64,000 bases of DNA from contig JAGBEO010000011.1 of the NCBI GenBank assembly GCA_017936885.1, forward strand, positions 186,001 to 250,000. The letters run 5' to 3'. This document shows positions 29,190-38,305 of the stretch, one piece after another. The notes under the pieces were generated by a model. The model made no database searches and was not told where the DNA came from. It worked only from the letters and a program-made list of their open reading frames with translations. Made by a program: the position numbers and the translations under genes. Source of the DNA: Lachnospiraceae bacterium. Lineage in GTDB: Bacteria > Bacillota > Clostridia > Lachnospirales > Lachnospiraceae. Within the stretch, counting starts at the first letter, position 1; each line of letters opens with the position of its first letter.

Positions 29190-29432
29190 ATGACCAGAGA
29201 AGAAGTATTCGAGAAATTAAATGAAGTTTTTCAGGATGTATTTGATGATGAAAGTATTACCGTAACGGAGGCCACTACTGCGGATGACATTGAGGAATGG
29301 GATTCCTTAGAGCATATAAATTTACTGGCTGCCGTAGAGCAGGAATTTGGTATGAAGTTTAACATGGGACAGGTTGTGTCCATGAAGAATGTAGGAGAGA
29401 TGGCAGATATCATTATGAGTCAGATCGGCTGA
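29190..29432 (+). CDS. Acyl carrier protein
   Basis: An 80-aa acidic four-helix carrier. The phosphopantetheine site is Ser39 in EEWDSLEHINLL, and helix III follows with QEFGMKFNMGQV. Holo-ACP carries acyl groups as thioesters. Next to the FkbH-like gene it probably carries a glyceryl or derived acyl group, not fatty acids; a DltC-like role feeding an MBOAT protein is also possible. Both are inference. I chose the ATG at 29190, which gives the usual ACP length. The frame opens at 29145 with 15 extra residues and a poor ribosome site. It has its own promoter and is followed by a terminator. Confidence 0.85.
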   Translation: MTREEVFEKLNEVFQDVFDDESITVTEATTADDIEEWDSLEHINLLAAVEQEFGMKFNMGQVVSMKNVGEMADIIMSQIG

Positions 29433-29514
29433 CAGGCTGTATATGTGGCGTATAGATGCGGTGTCATTTGAAACAAAGAAGATGTGACCCGTCGATGTGA
29501 TAAGGGATGAAAGG

Positions 29515-29545
29515 AAGAGTAAGCGTGGAAACCTTACTCTTTTTC
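29515..29545 (+). terminator. Intrinsic terminator after the acyl carrier protein gene
   Basis: A 9-base stem AAGAGTAAG / CTTACTCTT with loop CGTGGAAAC, running directly into TTTTT. Placed 80 bases after the ACP stop. Confidence 0.65.
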
Positions 29546-29631
29546 AATATATGGTTTGTTTTGAACATACCGGCTCAGAAAGAAAGACTGTATAACAGAA
29601 TGAAAAGAGAGGAGAGGTTGGCTGAGGGGTA

Positions 29632-31173
29632 ATGGCAGAAATAATTATCACGAGATTTCAAAATATATATGCTGCATTAGAAAGACTGGGTAAAAAGAAA
29701 GAAGCCGTAATCGTGTGGATATTTTTTTCATTGCTTGTATTCGGAGTCGTAATCGGCATGGGTACGCTGACCTCCGGTTTCCATCTGGTGGACGACTGGG
29801 AGTTTGCTAAATATGTGGAGTGGATGAGAGTGGAACACCGGAGCATCCGGGACTGCTTGAAAGAGGCGGTCGGGTATGATCTGACCATGCGTTTCAGACC
29901 GCTATATTATATCAATCGAGTGCTGATGGCAGCCGTGTTTGGTATTAATCTGACAGCTATGTCAGTTGTGAAAGCATATGAGATTGTAATTGCGCTTACG
30001 GCGCTGTATTATTGTGCCAGACAGATGAAATGCAACATGGTATATGCGGCACTTTTTGCCATGACCGTGATGGTGGGATATCAGTCGGCGGTATGGTGGA
30101 AACTGGGACCGCAGGAATCCTATGATATTATGATGTTTGCCATAGGATTTTATCTGCTTTTAAAGTGGCTTAGGACAGGCAAGAAATGGTATAGCTTCGC
30201 CAGTATAGGCGCCTTTTTCCTGATGTCGATTTATAAAGAACCGTTTATTTTGTTATTGCCCTTCGTGGGGCTATATGTGCTGTATGAGGAAATGCAGGGC
30301 AGGAGAGTGACGTGGAAGAATCTGTGGGCAGCGATCCGGGCAAGACTGCCATTTTTGCTTACGCTTGGTATCATCTTTGCGGTGGAAATGTACCTGATTG
30401 TGTTTGTGATAGGCACCAACAATTACTCCTATGTGGGTTTGGATGAAAGTATGACGCTTGAGGAATACAAGCAGGTTTGGAGCAATGCCATGGGAGCTGA
30501 TCTGAAATGGTATGTGCGATTTGGGACCTTGATGCTGCTTATTTTGCTGACCTATTGGGAACAGCTTAAAAAGTGCGGATGGGAAGTTCTGCTCGCGGCG
30601 GCGATTATTGTGCCGCAGTGCATTACTTACAGTAAGACTTCGATAGAGGAACGGTATATCCTTCCTGTTGTCTTGGGATTTGCTTTCTGGTTTGTGATAA
30701 TGGGATGTAATTTCAGACCTTTATCAGGCAAAAGGAGAATTGTTTATATGTTGTGTCTGCTATTGATGTTGGCGGCACATGGCAGAGTAGTAATCCGGGA
30801 AGCAGATTATTTTGCATATAGGGGAGAGAGTATTGCGACAATGTTAGAGACTACGCTGGATCTGGTGGAGGGCACGGACAAGAGAGTTTTATCTTGTTTT
30901 GCACCGAATCAGGAAGGCAACAAAACAATGTACTATTGGTTCCTGGTACACGGATACGATGAGGTGTTCTACTGGAATGAGCAGAAACAAAAGATCGGCA
31001 GAAGCTATGGGCCGAGAGAAGATGAGACGGATATACTTGATAACATGGATATTGTCGTGATGTACAATGAGGAAGACCGTCATTGGTGTTATACCCCCAG
31101 TCTGGATTTGACGGGCTTCATGGAGATAAAGTGCGGTACGATAACCATGTATATACGTTACACTGTGCGGTAG
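29632..31173 (+). CDS. Polytopic membrane protein, probable GT-C-type glycosyltransferase
   Basis: A 513-aa integral membrane protein. Behind the first helix the outer loop reads HLVDDWEFAKYVEWMRVEH, with a DDW motif where GT-C transferases keep catalytic acids. After several helices comes MSIYKEPFILLL, and a short outer domain closes the protein. It has the same general plan as the products at 17246 and 23663 but low evident identity. Acting on polyprenyl-linked sugars at the outer face is the best inference; the family is not recognised. It stands between an ACP terminator and a convergent terminator, so it is transcribed alone. Confidence 0.65.
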   Translation: MAEIIITRFQNIYAALERLGKKKEAVIVWIFFSLLVFGVVIGMGTLTSGFHLVDDWEFAKYVEWMRVEHRSIRDCLKEAVGYDLTMRFRPLYYINRVLMAAVFGINLTAMSVVKAYEIVIALTALYYCARQMKCNMVYAALFAMTVMVGYQSAVWWKLGPQESYDIMMFAIGFYLLLKWLRTGKKWYSFASIGAFFLMSIYKEPFILLLPFVGLYVLYEEMQGRRVTWKNLWAAIRARLPFLLTLGIIFAVEMYLIVFVIGTNNYSYVGLDESMTLEEYKQVWSNAMGADLKWYVRFGTLMLLILLTYWEQLKKCGWEVLLAAAIIVPQCITYSKTSIEERYILPVVLGFAFWFVIMGCNFRPLSGKRRIVYMLCLLLMLAAHGRVVIREADYFAYRGESIATMLETTLDLVEGTDKRVLSCFAPNQEGNKTMYYWFLVHGYDEVFYWNEQKQKIGRSYGPREDETDILDNMDIVVMYNEEDRHWCYTPSLDLTGFMEIKCGTITMYIRYTVR

Positions 31174-31236
31174 GCATAAAAGTTGTTAAATGAGAAAACA
31201 GTCAGCAGTGGACGGTGCAGGCTGTGAATGATAAAA

Positions 31237-31265
31237 CTGCCGGCAGCGAAAAGACCGGCAGCGGT
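31237..31265. terminator. Convergent hairpin between a membrane-protein gene and the VOC gene
   Basis: The 7-base stem CTGCCGG / CCGGCAG has an 11-base loop. The plus strand continues into TATTATTTT. It lies between two converging genes and may serve both. Confidence 0.5.
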
Positions 31266-31266
31266 A

Positions 31267-31662
31267 TTATTTTAACAGTTCAATGATGCCGGCTGTTGCA
31301 CTGTTTAGAAATACAACTTCACGTCCTTTCATTGCAGGTGCGGATGTGGGAGTGTCGATGGCAATGAAGCCGTTTGCTGTGAGAGAGGCATAATCAGTAT
31401 CAAAATCGGCGGTTTCATAGCAGATATGATAGGGGCAGTTTTTATACTTTTTCATCAGACCCGACACAACGGAATCCTCAGAAACCGGAGATACTAATTC
31501 TATGCGGTACCCGTCTTTGATCAGAAAGCAGATATTTACTTTGCGGATGTCATCATAGGTTGTCTCCTGTTCTATTTCGTAGCCCAGCGATTGAAAGGTT
31601 TGTATTGCTTTCTCTATTTTTTTGACTAAATAACCGATGTGGTGTACTGTTAATGTTGACAT
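31267..31662 (-). CDS. VOC family (glyoxalase/methylmalonyl-CoA epimerase-like) protein
   Basis: A 131-aa single-module vicinal-oxygen-chelate protein. It begins LTVHHIGYLVKKIEKAI with the first metal His, continues with INxELV-like RIELVSP (acidic ligand), has CPYHICYETADF with the second His, and ends in IIELL. These four positions match the metal ligands of methylmalonyl-CoA epimerases and glyoxalases. I chose the ATG at 31662 because AGGAGA lies before it. VOC proteins are often found near FkbH/ACP genes, so this one may act on the acyl-ACP product (inference). It is on the opposite strand to the ACP gene but less than 2 kb away. Confidence 0.85.
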   Translation of the reverse strand: MSTLTVHHIGYLVKKIEKAIQTFQSLGYEIEQETTYDDIRKVNICFLIKDGYRIELVSPVSEDSVVSGLMKKYKNCPYHICYETADFDTDYASLTANGFIAIDTPTSAPAMKGREVVFLNSATAGIIELLK

Positions 31663-31930
31663 GGCTGATCTCCTGTTTGGGTTCGACTTTTCGGGCACCG
31701 GATGGCCTGCTGACCGTTATAATACCATGAATCAGAGAGTCATGATCGGTATTGCCGTTTGTTACTCTGGCAGGCTGTTTGTCCTGTGACTTTCATCCGG
31801 CATTTACTTTATCATAAAGCAAAATAAGGAAGAATGGTAGAGGCAATTCGAAGTTTTGCGATTTTTACATGAAAGAACCGTAAGCTCTGGTCACGCATAA
31901 TGTGCGGGGTGGGTTGAAAGGAAGGAATTT

Positions 31931-32395
31931 ATGAAGAAAATCAAAGAGTTATACGCAGAATATAAGGATTTCATTATGGAGGTAATTCATTTTGGCATAG
32001 TCGGCGTACTGAATACCCTGATCGGATGGGTGATCATGGCAGGGTTATATAATCTGGCACATTTCAATTACTGGCTTGCCAGTGGTATCTCTTATTTTGT
32101 AGGAAGTGTTTACTCTTATTATATGAACAGCAGACTGACCTTTAAAGTGGAAAATAAGGACAAATGGCTTCCCTGGCGTTTCGCGGTTAATATTATCGTG
32201 TGCTATGCGGTTGCGTTTGGAATCGCCAAACCGACGGTGAGATATCTGTTGGCATCACAGCCTGTTATGATTGTGGAAAACGTGGCGATGCTTCTGGGTA
32301 TGTGCCTGTTTATTGTGATGAATTTCTTCGGGCAGAAATTGTTTGTATTTAGGAAAAAGGGTATCCGCTCTGCCGGAAAAGTGGATGCAGAATAG
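31931..32395 (+). CDS. GtrA family membrane protein
   Basis: A 154-aa protein with four membrane helices, typical of GtrA, proposed to flip polyprenyl-phosphate sugars across the membrane. Hallmarks are HFGIVGVLNTLIGWVIM at the first helix, the polar SYFVGSVYSYYMNSRLTF, and NFFGQKLFVFRK at the end. GAAAGGAAGG precedes the ATG. It heads a unit with a DUF6044 membrane protein and a radical SAM enzyme. GtrB-like enzymes at 10978 and 20668 and several outer-face transferases in the window could complete three-part glycosylation systems with it. Confidence 0.9.
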   Translation: MKKIKELYAEYKDFIMEVIHFGIVGVLNTLIGWVIMAGLYNLAHFNYWLASGISYFVGSVYSYYMNSRLTFKVENKDKWLPWRFAVNIIVCYAVAFGIAKPTVRYLLASQPVMIVENVAMLLGMCLFIVMNFFGQKLFVFRKKGIRSAGKVDAE

Positions 32396-32506
32396 AAAAG
32401 TAGTCCAAAACGGGAAGTTTTAAAATCGGCAGGCAGAGAAACAGCGGCAATCAGGCTTCCGTGAGAAGATAAACGGATGTAGCCTGGAGTGTAAAGGGAG
32501 AAGCAT

Positions 32507-34249
32507 ATGCAAGGGTTAGTGAAGCGAAAATGGTTTATATGGCTGACAAAATATTGGTTTTTGTTTCCGATTACAGGGTTTATACTGTTGACAGCAGGGG
32601 TGTTCTTTGGTTATGGAGAGCACAGTTATATTGCAGTCCATGATAATATGGACTTGTTTCTGGCGCAGTATCAGATGCTTAAAAACACTGGTTCCTTTTG
32701 GAAGCATGGTGTGGATGTGCCGTTTCTGGGCGGTATCAGCAGGGATAATCTGCCTTCGGAGCTTTCTTTATACAGTATGCTATATATGATTTTCCCGACT
32801 TATACCGCGTATGTATTAGGAATTATCGGTAAAATTATACTGGGGATGTTTTCTTTCAGGCTGCTTGCGAAGGAACTGTATCCTGATCAGTATAAGACAT
32901 ACCGCCCGATTATTTATATGGTGGGATTTGCCTACGGCATTCTGTGGTTTTTCCCGGCATTTGGGTTTGCTTTTGCATCAATTCCGCTGTGCGTATATGT
33001 GCTTATTAAAATATACAGGCAGCAGGGAAGATGGTGGTATCTGGCACTGTTTGCTTATCCGCTGGTATCTTATTTTTCTTACCATGGGATCTTTATTCTG
33101 GGGTATCTGGTTATTGCTATTCTGTGGATTTCGATCCGGGACAGAAAGATTGCCAAATCATTGATTGCAGCGCTTTTTGTATTGGCGGCGGGTTATGTGG
33201 TATGCGAATATCGTCTGTTTGGACAAATGTTGTTGAGTGAGGAGGTAACGATCCGTTCTACGATGGTGAATCCTTCCCTGACGATTGGGGAAGCGGCAGC
33301 AGAGGCGGCGGATGTGTGGAAAAACGGCATTTTCCACGCGGATGGTGTGCATGGCAAGGTGGTTTTGCCGATTTGTCTTGTCTATTTTGCAGTGCAGAAT
33401 CTTTGTTATTTATTTAAGAAACAGTGGAAGAGGATTTTTCACGATCCCTTTAATTTTGTGATGCTGTTTCTTATTTTTAATAGTGTTATCTATGGTCTCT
33501 ATGATTTCGAACCGCTGAGGAGTCTGGTTGAGACTCTTATTCCGCCTCTTCAGGGATGGCAGTTTAACAGGACGGTCTTTTTCAATCCGTTTCTATGGTA
33601 CTGTGCCTTATTCCTGATATTGATCCGTCTGTATGACAGTGGAATAGTGATGTTGTGGGTGGCTAACATCATAATTTGTCTGGCTGTTTTGGTGGTGATT
33701 CTTACACCGACCAGATATAATGATTTGTATGCAACCTGTAGTAATCAGTTGCGCGGTTTTGAGATTAATGAATATAATTATGAGCAGTTTTATGCAGTGA
33801 ATTTATTTGAGCAGATCAAAGAGGATATCGGCTACGACGGGGAATGGTCAGTTGCTTACGGGATGCATCCGGCGGTGTTGGAATACAATGATATCGCCAC
33901 TTTGGACGGTTATCTCGGTTTCTATTCCCAACAGTACAAAGAAGAGTTCCGTAAAATTATTGCCCCGGCGCTGGAGCGGGTGGAAGCAAGCCGCATTTAT
34001 TATGATGACTGGGGGGCCAGAGTGTATCTGTATTCCGGTACCGATGAGAGCGTGGTGAGTTCTGCCAAAACAGTTTATGCCACAGACCGGACATTATATA
34101 TTGATGCGGAAGCGTTTAAGGCATTGGGCGGAACCTATATTTTTTCCAGAATTGAAGTATCTAATACGGAGGAACTTGGACTTGTGCAATTAGGTACATA
34201 TACCGCAGAGGACGGAAGCTGTGCGGTGTATGTGTATGAAGCGCTGTAA
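32507..34249 (+). CDS. DUF6044-like polytopic membrane protein
   Basis: A 580-aa integral membrane protein with about a dozen helices and an outer C-terminal domain of about 170 residues. The first outer loop has YGEHSYIAVHDNMDLFLAQ and the following GVDVPFLGGISRDNLPSE, which I associate with DUF6044 from memory. HDNMD is in the expected place of GT-C acidic residues. GGGAGAAG precedes the ATG. It follows GtrA in the same operon, so a role as the transferase of a GtrA-dependent side-chain glycosylation is plausible. The sugar is unknown. Confidence 0.72.
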   Translation: MQGLVKRKWFIWLTKYWFLFPITGFILLTAGVFFGYGEHSYIAVHDNMDLFLAQYQMLKNTGSFWKHGVDVPFLGGISRDNLPSELSLYSMLYMIFPTYTAYVLGIIGKIILGMFSFRLLAKELYPDQYKTYRPIIYMVGFAYGILWFFPAFGFAFASIPLCVYVLIKIYRQQGRWWYLALFAYPLVSYFSYHGIFILGYLVIAILWISIRDRKIAKSLIAALFVLAAGYVVCEYRLFGQMLLSEEVTIRSTMVNPSLTIGEAAAEAADVWKNGIFHADGVHGKVVLPICLVYFAVQNLCYLFKKQWKRIFHDPFNFVMLFLIFNSVIYGLYDFEPLRSLVETLIPPLQGWQFNRTVFFNPFLWYCALFLILIRLYDSGIVMLWVANIIICLAVLVVILTPTRYNDLYATCSNQLRGFEINEYNYEQFYAVNLFEQIKEDIGYDGEWSVAYGMHPAVLEYNDIATLDGYLGFYSQQYKEEFRKIIAPALERVEASRIYYDDWGARVYLYSGTDESVVSSAKTVYATDRTLYIDAEAFKALGGTYIFSRIEVSNTEELGLVQLGTYTAEDGSCAVYVYEAL

Positions 34250-34436
34250 AGCTTATCCGGCAGCGTCATAGCAGTGAGACAGAATACCGGATAACAGCAA
34301 AAGGAATGGCAGCGTATAGAAGGTTGCCCGGACGGACAGGCTGTTGTATAATGAGTTCAACTTATTGTATTTGCAGGAGTGAGACAACAGATAGAATTTT
34401 ATTGTTGAAAATATTGATAGGAGAAAGGATATAAAT

Positions 34437-35420
34437 ATGCCAATCAGAGTACACAATTTCGGTGGTGTGATGGGCTGGAATGCCAAAAAATATCTTCCGA
34501 AATTATCCAGTGACAGTTATTTGAAGCTGCAGTTTGTCAGCAGAAGAAAATCCCAGAAGAAATATATTGATTATTTTATGAGTCATAAGGAGGCGCCACA
34601 TCCGTTGGTGGTTAATCTGGAGACTGTGAACCGCTGCAACAGTACCTGTGAGTTCTGTACCGCCAATATCCATGCGGAGAAGCGTCCTTATAAGAAGATG
34701 GAGGATGAACTTTATTATTCTATCATAGATCAGCTTAGTGAGTGGGGATATAAGGGACATCTGACGCTTTACGGCAACAATGAACCGTGGCTTGATAAAC
34801 GTATTGTGGAATTTCATAAGTATGCAAGGGAGAAACTGCCGGATGCCTTTATTTTCATGTCTACGAATGGATTGCTGCTGGATATCGATAAAGTGAAGTC
34901 TATTATTCCTTATGTAGACCAGTTGATTATAAATAATTATTGCCTGAATATGAAGATGCACGACAATATTCAGGTCATCTATGAGTATGTAAAGGCACAT
35001 CCGGAGGAATTTAAGGATGTGGATATCCTAGTGCAGATCCGTTACTTGAAAGAGGTTTTGACAAATCGTGCGGGCAGTGCACCAAATAAACAGTCCAAAG
35101 GTAAAGTGATCAAGGAAACCTGCCTGATGCCTTTTACGGATTTATGGATCATGCCTAACGGCAAGCTGGGAATCTGCTGCTGTGATAACTTTGAGGTGAC
35201 TGACCTTGCGGATTTGAGTCAAGTTTCCTTGAAGGAAGGCTGGAACAGTGCGAAATATAAAGAGCTGCGACAGGCGATTACAGACGGAAGACAAAACTAT
35301 CCGTTCTGCAAGTATTGTGATTTTATTGATGCAGGGCTTAGAATGGACGCGGTGGATGATGTGCTGAAGCACAGGGATAAGATGCATGGTGCCAGACAGT
35401 CGATGTTTAAGAAGAAATAG
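34437..35420 (+). CDS. Radical SAM protein with SPASM domain
   Basis: A 327-aa radical S-adenosylmethionine enzyme. The first [4Fe-4S] cluster is bound by Cys67, Cys71 and Cys74 in NRCNSTCEFC (CX3CX2C). The C-terminal SPASM-type region has GKLGICCCDNFEV and FCKYCDF to hold an auxiliary cluster. Basic residues near the N-terminus (RRKSQKKYIDY) precede the barrel. Family members oxidise or rearrange sugars, peptides and cofactors. Nothing here looks like a peptide substrate gene, so a sugar, lipid-linked or acyl substrate of the surface polymer is more likely (inference). GAAAGGA precedes the ATG. It is followed 36 bases later by an SGNH lipoprotein gene, implying co-transcription. Confidence 0.87.
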   Translation: MPIRVHNFGGVMGWNAKKYLPKLSSDSYLKLQFVSRRKSQKKYIDYFMSHKEAPHPLVVNLETVNRCNSTCEFCTANIHAEKRPYKKMEDELYYSIIDQLSEWGYKGHLTLYGNNEPWLDKRIVEFHKYAREKLPDAFIFMSTNGLLLDIDKVKSIIPYVDQLIINNYCLNMKMHDNIQVIYEYVKAHPEEFKDVDILVQIRYLKEVLTNRAGSAPNKQSKGKVIKETCLMPFTDLWIMPNGKLGICCCDNFEVTDLADLSQVSLKEGWNSAKYKELRQAITDGRQNYPFCKYCDFIDAGLRMDAVDDVLKHRDKMHGARQSMFKKK

Positions 35421-35456
35421 AGGATTAAAAGGTACAAATAATATAGGAGAGAAGGT

Positions 35457-36440
35457 ATGAGGTATAACAAAAGATGGAAGCTGACAGTGGGAGCGTTCAT
35501 GACTGTTGTCATCTGTACCTGTGCAGGATGTGGAAAAGAAGAAGACAGTCAGCCTGCGGAACAGAGAAATGAGCAGGAAAAAGAAGCAGCGGATTTGCCG
35601 GAGGTATCGGAAACTGAAATGCAGATGAAAACGGATGCAAAATTGCCTGAGGAAACAGAGCCTGCGGAGCCGGAGAACGGAGAAGAAGAGACATTGAATG
35701 AAAGGGAGACATCCGGGTTGGAAGGAATAACCGTATCCATTCATGGAGACAGTATTTCCACCTTTGAGAACTGGATTCCTTATGGGTATAACAATTTCTA
35801 TCCTATGAGCGGTGAAGTGAATGATATTAATGATACATGGTGGATTCGGATGTTTGATAATACCGGTATGAAATTGTGTGCCAACGCATCCAGCGCGGGC
35901 TGTACCTGTGCCGGAGATTCTACCGATGCAGAAGATCCGCAGGTGGGATGTGATGATTTCAGAATTACGGATTTGAGTGATAAGAATGGCACATATCCGG
36001 ATATTATTGTGGTATTTATGGGAACCAATGATCTGCTGACCAATGTTATGCTGGGGGACAACGACGGGACGTCTGCGGTGGAAGAAGGGTTTATTGATAA
36101 TTTCTCGGATGCTTATTCTCTTATGCTGGATAAATTGGAGAACTACTATCCTTGCACGGATATCTATTGCTGTACACTATTGCAGGTGGGGGATTATGGA
36201 ACAGACACGCCTTATGTTGCTTTTACAAACGAGCAGGGGCTTACGGCAGAGGATTATACCAACCGGATTCGTACAATTGCGCAAAATAAGGGATATTCCG
36301 TGGTTGATTTGTATCATTGCGGCATAGAGATTGATAATTTGCAGAATATGACTTCGGATGGGGTACATCCCAATGCGGAAGGAATGTGGTACATTGCAGA
36401 GGCTGTAACAGATACTATTATGAGTCAATATAGCCGATAG
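35457..36440 (+). CDS. SGNH/GDSL hydrolase family lipoprotein
   Basis: A 327-aa exported protein. The N-terminal signal ends in TCAGCGKEED, a plausible lipobox with the Cys as lipidation site. An acidic, Glu/Pro-rich linker runs to about residue 80. The SGNH domain then shows ISIHGDSISTFENW-like Ser block (VSIHGDSISTF), VVFMGTNDLL (Asn block) and SDGVHPNAEG (Asp/His block), so it should be active. It probably de-acylates or trims surface glycans on the outer face. It shares an operon with the radical SAM gene and ends at a hairpin shared with the convergent flavoprotein gene. Confidence 0.82.
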   Translation: MRYNKRWKLTVGAFMTVVICTCAGCGKEEDSQPAEQRNEQEKEAADLPEVSETEMQMKTDAKLPEETEPAEPENGEEETLNERETSGLEGITVSIHGDSISTFENWIPYGYNNFYPMSGEVNDINDTWWIRMFDNTGMKLCANASSAGCTCAGDSTDAEDPQVGCDDFRITDLSDKNGTYPDIIVVFMGTNDLLTNVMLGDNDGTSAVEEGFIDNFSDAYSLMLDKLENYYPCTDIYCCTLLQVGDYGTDTPYVAFTNEQGLTAEDYTNRIRTIAQNKGYSVVDLYHCGIEIDNLQNMTSDGVHPNAEGMWYIAEAVTDTIMSQYSR

Positions 36441-36508
36441 AGCGGGCTATATGACAAGGACTGTAACAGAATAGAGGTAATTTTGTGAGTTTATAGAAAC
36501 GAATTTAT

Positions 36509-36537
36509 AAAAGGCCTAGCAAAACGCTAAGCCTTTT
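36509..36537. terminator. Bidirectional hairpin terminator
   Basis: AAAAGGCCTAGC and GCTAAGCCTTTT form a stem with one mismatch around loop AAAAC, and both sides run into T or A tracts. It separates two convergent genes and includes the stop codon of the minus-strand one. Confidence 0.7.
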
Positions 36538-38083
36538 CTTCATGATACGCTTTCTCCGTATTCACATTCCAAATATTATCTTTATTTGCAATACCGTTCA
36601 CGATATTCTTTACCGTTTCAAAAGAAGTTACCATGGAATGATCAATATTATTATACCGATGCTGCCCATTGCGGCCCACACAATACAGGTTATCAATGGA
36701 TTTCAGATAAGCAACCAGTGTATCCATATCCTTATAAGTATCGAAATATGCGGGATACGCTTTCTTTACCCGTTCTACATGGGAATCCATCACATCGGCA
36801 GGGGAATCAATCAGTCCCATGCTGACAATTTCATCAATTGCAAATTTCGTAAAGGTTTCATCCGACATGGACCAGTACCTGTCCCCTTCAAAACAGAAAT
36901 ATTCCAGACCAATCCATACAGTATGTTCCAAGTCCTTAATCATGTAAGGGGACCAGTTGTTATAAATCTGGAAACGTCCTAATTGTACATTACGGTCATG
37001 AACATAGACCCAGCAATCCGGTACAATATTTCCTATCGTCTTTAATTTGGTCTTGTTTTTCAAATTTAACTTGGGTAAAAGAAGTCCCACAGTCATATAA
37101 TCCCGATAAGGAAGTCCGGCAGCAATTTCCGCTTCTGTCTTGGGGACATCATTCATACCTGCTACCAGATCCTTGACCGGCATCGAGGAAATAAAGATAT
37201 CACCCTCTACAGTCACTTCCGCACCATTGTTCTCATAAGTAAGAGCAGTAATATGGTTTTGTGCATTTTTATGAAGTTTGGTTACCTTGCAGTTCCTAAG
37301 GATTGTGCCGCCCATCTTCTGAATTTCTTCAGCAGTTACATCCCATAACTGACCGGGGCCAAGCTTCGGATAGCTGAACTCTTCAATCAGGGATGTCTCT
37401 ACTTCCCGATTCTTTTTGCCGGGGCCCATCTTCGCAAACACATCCTTGAGAATAGCTGTAATGGATAGACCTTTCACCCGCTGGGCACCCCAGTCCGGTG
37501 CGATTTCGCTGGGGTGACGTCCCCATAGATTTTCCGTGTAGTTTTCAAAAAACATAGAATAAAGCTTCTTACCAAAGCGGTTGATATAGAAATCCTCCAG
37601 TGAGTTCTCTTTCCGCTTGTGAATCAAGGATGCAAGATAACTGAATCCCACCTCCAGGGTAGTAAGAAAGCCCATATTGATAAAGGTTTCCGGTTTTAAG
37701 GAAATCGGATAATCAAAGAATTTTCTTTTAAAATAAATGCGGGATACACGGTTTCTGCGAAGCATGACCCGATCCTCTTTCTCAGGATCAGGACCGCCCG
37801 GAGTAAGCGTCATCTCGCGGTCTAGTACTATATCGTCATAGGTCGGAGAACCCTGAAGCGGCAGCATGTGATTCCACCATTCATTGACTTCCGGTACTTT
37901 GGAGAAGAAGCGGTGTCCGCCCATATCCATACGGTTGCCTTTATAATTGACGGTTTTGGAAATCCCGCCCATCGCGCTGCTTTCTTCTAACACTACAACT
38001 TCGTATTCTTTACTTTGCTTTAATAATTCGTATGCGGCAGTCAGCCCTGCGGGGCCTGCACCGATTACATATACTTTTCTCAT
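36527..38083 (-). CDS. FAD-dependent oxidoreductase, UDP-galactopyranose-mutase/protoporphyrinogen-oxidase-like
   Basis: A 518-aa flavoprotein. The dinucleotide-binding start is [17 protein letters not shown], followed by [15 protein letters not shown] and [16 protein letters not shown]. It contains [15 protein letters not shown] and a late FAD-contact region [16 protein letters not shown]. The order resembles UDP-galactopyranose mutase and amine-oxidase-type enzymes, but it is about 130 residues longer than Glf. In polysaccharide loci such proteins may interconvert or oxidise a lipid- or nucleotide-linked sugar; the substrate is not known. The ATG at 38083 has GAGGT 7 bases upstream; the frame starts 21 codons earlier without support. 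It is transcribed alone against its neighbours. Confidence 0.8.
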   Translation of the reverse strand: MRKVYVIGAGPAGLTAAYELLKQSKEYEVVVLEESSAMGGISKTVNYKGNRMDMGGHRFFSKVPEVNEWWNHMLPLQGSPTYDDIVLDREMTLTPGGPDPEKEDRVMLRRNRVSRIYFKRKFFDYPISLKPETFINMGFLTTLEVGFSYLASLIHKRKENSLEDFYINRFGKKLYSMFFENYTENLWGRHPSEIAPDWGAQRVKGLSITAILKDVFAKMGPGKKNREVETSLIEEFSYPKLGPGQLWDVTAEEIQKMGGTILRNCKVTKLHKNAQNHITALTYENNGAEVTVEGDIFISSMPVKDLVAGMNDVPKTEAEIAAGLPYRDYMTVGLLLPKLNLKNKTKLKTIGNIVPDCWVYVHDRNVQLGRFQIYNNWSPYMIKDLEHTVWIGLEYFCFEGDRYWSMSDETFTKFAIDEIVSMGLIDSPADVMDSHVERVKKAYPAYFDTYKDMDTLVAYLKSIDNLYCVGRNGQHRYNNIDHSMVTSFETVKNIVNGIANKDNIWNVNTEKAYHEEKA

Positions 38084-38260
38084 GAAATACCTCGCATTTA
38101 TGAGGATAAAACAGGTTATTAAATATGTTTGCCCATATTTATCCATAGATATAAATAGTTTATCATGTTTGACAGGGGATGTACAGAGTGGCTTTGAGTA
38201 ATTTGTGTGCGCGATTTATGTGATGTTTCATGGATTTTAATAGAAAACTGTAGACAGATA

Positions 38261-38269
38261 TGCTATAGT
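38261..38269 (+). promoter_or_regulatory. Possible extended -10 promoter for the AT-rich MBOAT-SGNH unit
   Basis: TGCTATAGT is an extended -10 type element 37 bases before the MBOAT start. No clear -35 box is present. Confidence 0.35.
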
Positions 38270-38305
38270 AGTACTAGTTTTATGTCAAATGAAGGAGAAA
38301 AATTA

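Noticed and set aside
31267-31662. Fosfomycin or bleomycin resistance function for the VOC protein
   Set aside because: The motifs and single-module length fit methylmalonyl-CoA-epimerase-like proteins better, and the context is an FkbH/ACP gene set, not resistance.
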